A stretch of 64,000 nt of DNA from Streptomyces sp. NBC_01306 (GTDB taxonomy: Bacteria; Actinomycetota; Actinomycetes; Streptomycetales; Streptomycetaceae): assembly GCF_026340465.1 (NCBI RefSeq), contig NZ_JAPEPC010000001.1, positions 372,001-436,000 of the forward strand, read 5' to 3'. Shown here in pieces: positions 62,467 through 64,000 of this stretch; position 1 is the first letter of the stretch, and every line of letters starts with the position of its first letter. The translations under genes were made by a program, and so were the position numbers. The notes under the pieces were generated by a model. It was not told where the DNA came from, did no database searches, and worked only from the letters and a program-made list of their open reading frames with translations.

Positions 62467-62503
62467 TCTCCCTGGCCCTGTTGTCGTTGATCGGAGTAGG
62501 ACA

Positions 62504-62515
62504 TTGCGCTACTGA
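62504..62515 (+). CDS. Possible 3-codon upstream ORF (Met-Arg-Tyr-stop)
   Basis: TTG CGC TAC TGA preceded by GGAGTAGG seven bases earlier. Small upstream ORFs with good ribosome sites can mediate ribosome-dependent attenuation in front of antibiotic-resistance ABC-F genes. It is too short to be scored by composition, so this rests on the ribosome site and context. A second candidate starts at GTG 62530 (12 codons, two Cys). Confidence 0.3.
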   Translation: MRY

Positions 62516-62670
62516 GGTCTTGAGACACCGTGCCGTGCAGTGACCACACCTGCGCGCACCGCGTGTGACCTCGGTATTCGAGCTGTCCTCCCGGAACAGG
62601 GCTTTCTCTGTGCCCTGCGGTGTCTCCACCCGTTGCCCCCACCCCTTTTCGCAGCAACCGGGAGACCCGT

Positions 62671-64000
62671 ATGTCAACCCATTCGTCCACCCATATCTCC
62701 TGCACCGCGCTCTCCTTCTCCTGGCCGGACGGAACCTCGGTCCTCGACCAATTCCAGCTGGCCGTCGGCCCGGGCAGGACGGGCCTCATCGGCGTCAACG
62801 GGTCGGGGAAGTCGACCCTGCTCCGGCTGATCGCAGGTGAGCTGACCCCGAGCGGCGGAGCCGTCCGCGTCACGGGCGACATCGGCTACCTCCCGCAGAA
62901 CCTCGTGCTCGACACCGCGCTGCGCGTGGACCAGGCGCTGGGCATCGACGTGCAGCGTGCCGCACTGCACGCCATCGAGGCAGGTGACGCGAGTGAGGAG
63001 CACTTCACGGCGGTCGGCGACGACTGGGACGTGGAGGAGCGCGCCCACGCGGTGCTCGGCCAGCTCGGACTCGGCTCGGTCGGTCTCGACCGGAGCATCG
63101 GCGAGGTGTCGGGCGGTGAGTCCGTCCTGCTGAGGCTCGCCGCACTGCTGCTGCGCAGGCCGGACGTCCTGCTGCTCGACGAGCCGACCAACAACCTCGA
63201 CCGGCACGCCAGGCAACGGCTGTACGCGGCGGTCGACGCCTGGCCCGGAGTGATGGTCGTGGTCAGTCACGACCGTGAACTCCTGGAGCGCGTCGACCAG
63301 ATCGCCGATCTGCGGGACGGCGAGGTCCACTGGTACGGCGGGGCGCTGTCCGCGTACGAGGAGGCCCTCGCGGTGGAACAGGAGGCGGCCGAACGCATGG
63401 TACGGGTCGCGGAGGCCGATGTGCAGAAGCAGAAGCGCGAACTGGCCGACGCCCAGGTCAAACTGGCGCGGCGCAAGCGGTACGGGCAGAAGATGATGGA
63501 GCAGAAGCGTGAACCCAAGATCGTGATGGGTGCGCGGAAGCGCGCGGCGCAGGAGTCGGCGGGCAAGCACCGCATCATGCACACCGAGCGGCTGGACGAC
63601 GCGAAGGAGCGGCTCAGCGAGGCGGCGGACGCGGTGCGGGACGACGACGAGATCCGGATCGAGCTGCCGTACACCAAAGTGCACCCCGGCCGGAGCGTGC
63701 TGACCCTGCGGGAACTCCAACTGCCGTACGGGAGCGGTGTCGAGGGCGAGTTCACCGCGCACGGGCCCGAACGGATCGCCCTGGTCGGGCGGAACGGCTC
63801 GGGGAAGACCACGCTGCTGCGGACCATCGCGGGTCAGCTGGAGCCGGTCTCCGGGGAGGCGACGGCCCATGTGCCGCTCCGCTTCCTGCCGCAGCGGCTC
63901 GACGTACTGGACGACGGGCTGAGCGTCGTCGAGAACGTGGCGCGCAACGCGCCGGACGCCGGCAACAACCTGATCCGGGCACGGCTCGCCCGGTTCCTCT
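62671..64000 (+). CDS. ABC-F family ATPase, 3' end outside window
   Basis: At least 443 residues. First Walker A GVNGSGKST, signature VSGGESVLLRLAALLL, Walker B VLLLDEPTNNLD; linker with multiple Lys/Arg (KQKRELADAQVKLARRKRYGQKMMEQKREPKIVMGARKRAAQE); second Walker A GRNGSGKTT. A long linker and a structured leader are typical of antibiotic-resistance ABC-F proteins, though antibiotic specificity cannot be read from sequence. ATG 62671 is the first of the conserved region, with GGGAG upstream. Confidence 0.9.
   Translation, partial: MSTHSSTHISCTALSFSWPDGTSVLDQFQLAVGPGRTGLIGVNGSGKSTLLRLIAGELTPSGGAVRVTGDIGYLPQNLVLDTALRVDQALGIDVQRAALHAIEAGDASEEHFTAVGDDWDVEERAHAVLGQLGLGSVGLDRSIGEVSGGESVLLRLAALLLRRPDVLLLDEPTNNLDRHARQRLYAAVDAWPGVMVVVSHDRELLERVDQIADLRDGEVHWYGGALSAYEEALAVEQEAAERMVRVAEADVQKQKRELADAQVKLARRKRYGQKMMEQKREPKIVMGARKRAAQESAGKHRIMHTERLDDAKERLSEAADAVRDDDEIRIELPYTKVHPGRSVLTLRELQLPYGSGVEGEFTAHGPERIALVGRNGSGKTTLLRTIAGQLEPVSGEATAHVPLRFLPQRLDVLDDGLSVVENVARNAPDAGNNLIRARLARFL

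Overview
The window is high-GC actinobacterial DNA, almost certainly from a Streptomyces or close relative. The evidence is strong G/C bias at third codon positions, many GTG and TTG starts, an SsgA-type sporulation protein (58763-59179), a protein of the SCO6745 family, a Streptomyces-type hopanoid operon, and a DasR-like site in front of a GlcNAc-processing enzyme. No rRNA, tRNA, CRISPR array, transposase or prophage gene was recognised. It looks like chromosomal sequence with one small decayed patch.

Layout. 1-5400: small regulator/effector pairs (MarR with an MFS pump, MarR with an alpha/beta hydrolase, a winged-helix regulator with a membrane protein), interrupted at about 2640-3700 by an epoxide hydrolase pseudogene and a MerR scrap. 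5491-9309: DUF1203 protein, metallo-beta-lactamase-fold hydrolase, SGNH hydrolase and tyrosine phosphatase. 9336-22011 (all minus strand): hopanoid biosynthesis. Transcription runs hpnC, hpnD, hpnE, a polyprenyl diphosphate synthase, shc, hpnG, hpnH, then dxs, a class III aminotransferase, an XRE-cupin regulator and a 59-residue membrane protein. Dxs supplies precursors; the synthase, HpnC, HpnD and HpnE make squalene; Shc cyclises it; HpnH and HpnG start the side chain.

22492-29523 (all minus strand): a seven-gene, mostly overlapping operon with a LicC/PntC-like nucleotidyltransferase, an archaeal-type sn-glycerol-1-phosphate dehydrogenase, two CDP-alcohol phosphotransferase-fold membrane proteins, a family 2 glycosyltransferase and a TagGH-like ABC exporter. 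I read this as synthesis and export of a glycerophosphate-type surface polymer or lipid headgroup with archaeal glycerol stereochemistry. It is the best candidate here for an undescribed system. galE, a cation diffusion facilitator and idi follow on the plus strand.

32889-48143: housekeeping and accessory genes (RsbW-like ATPase, enoyl-CoA hydratase, two adjacent DJ-1-fold genes, SCO6745-family protein, Tex, ABC-F, M1 peptidase, LacI regulator, MpaB-family oxygenase, TAP-like peptidase, LURP-one protein, MarR). 48281-54258: an NTF2-like protein, a MerR regulator, and a fatty-acid/CoA block (FadB-like, thiolase, CoA transferase/racemase). 54390-58517: a ROK regulator and a secreted GH84 beta-N-acetylglucosaminidase with a DasR-like operator on a good promoter. 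58763-64000: SsgA-like protein, GNAT, YceI, MarR, methyltransferase and a truncated ABC-F gene with a long leader.

Recurring themes are perfect inverted-repeat operators beside small regulators, tandem duplications that run through stop codons, and convergent gene pairs whose 3' ends overlap. All functional calls are from reading the sequence; no database search was run.
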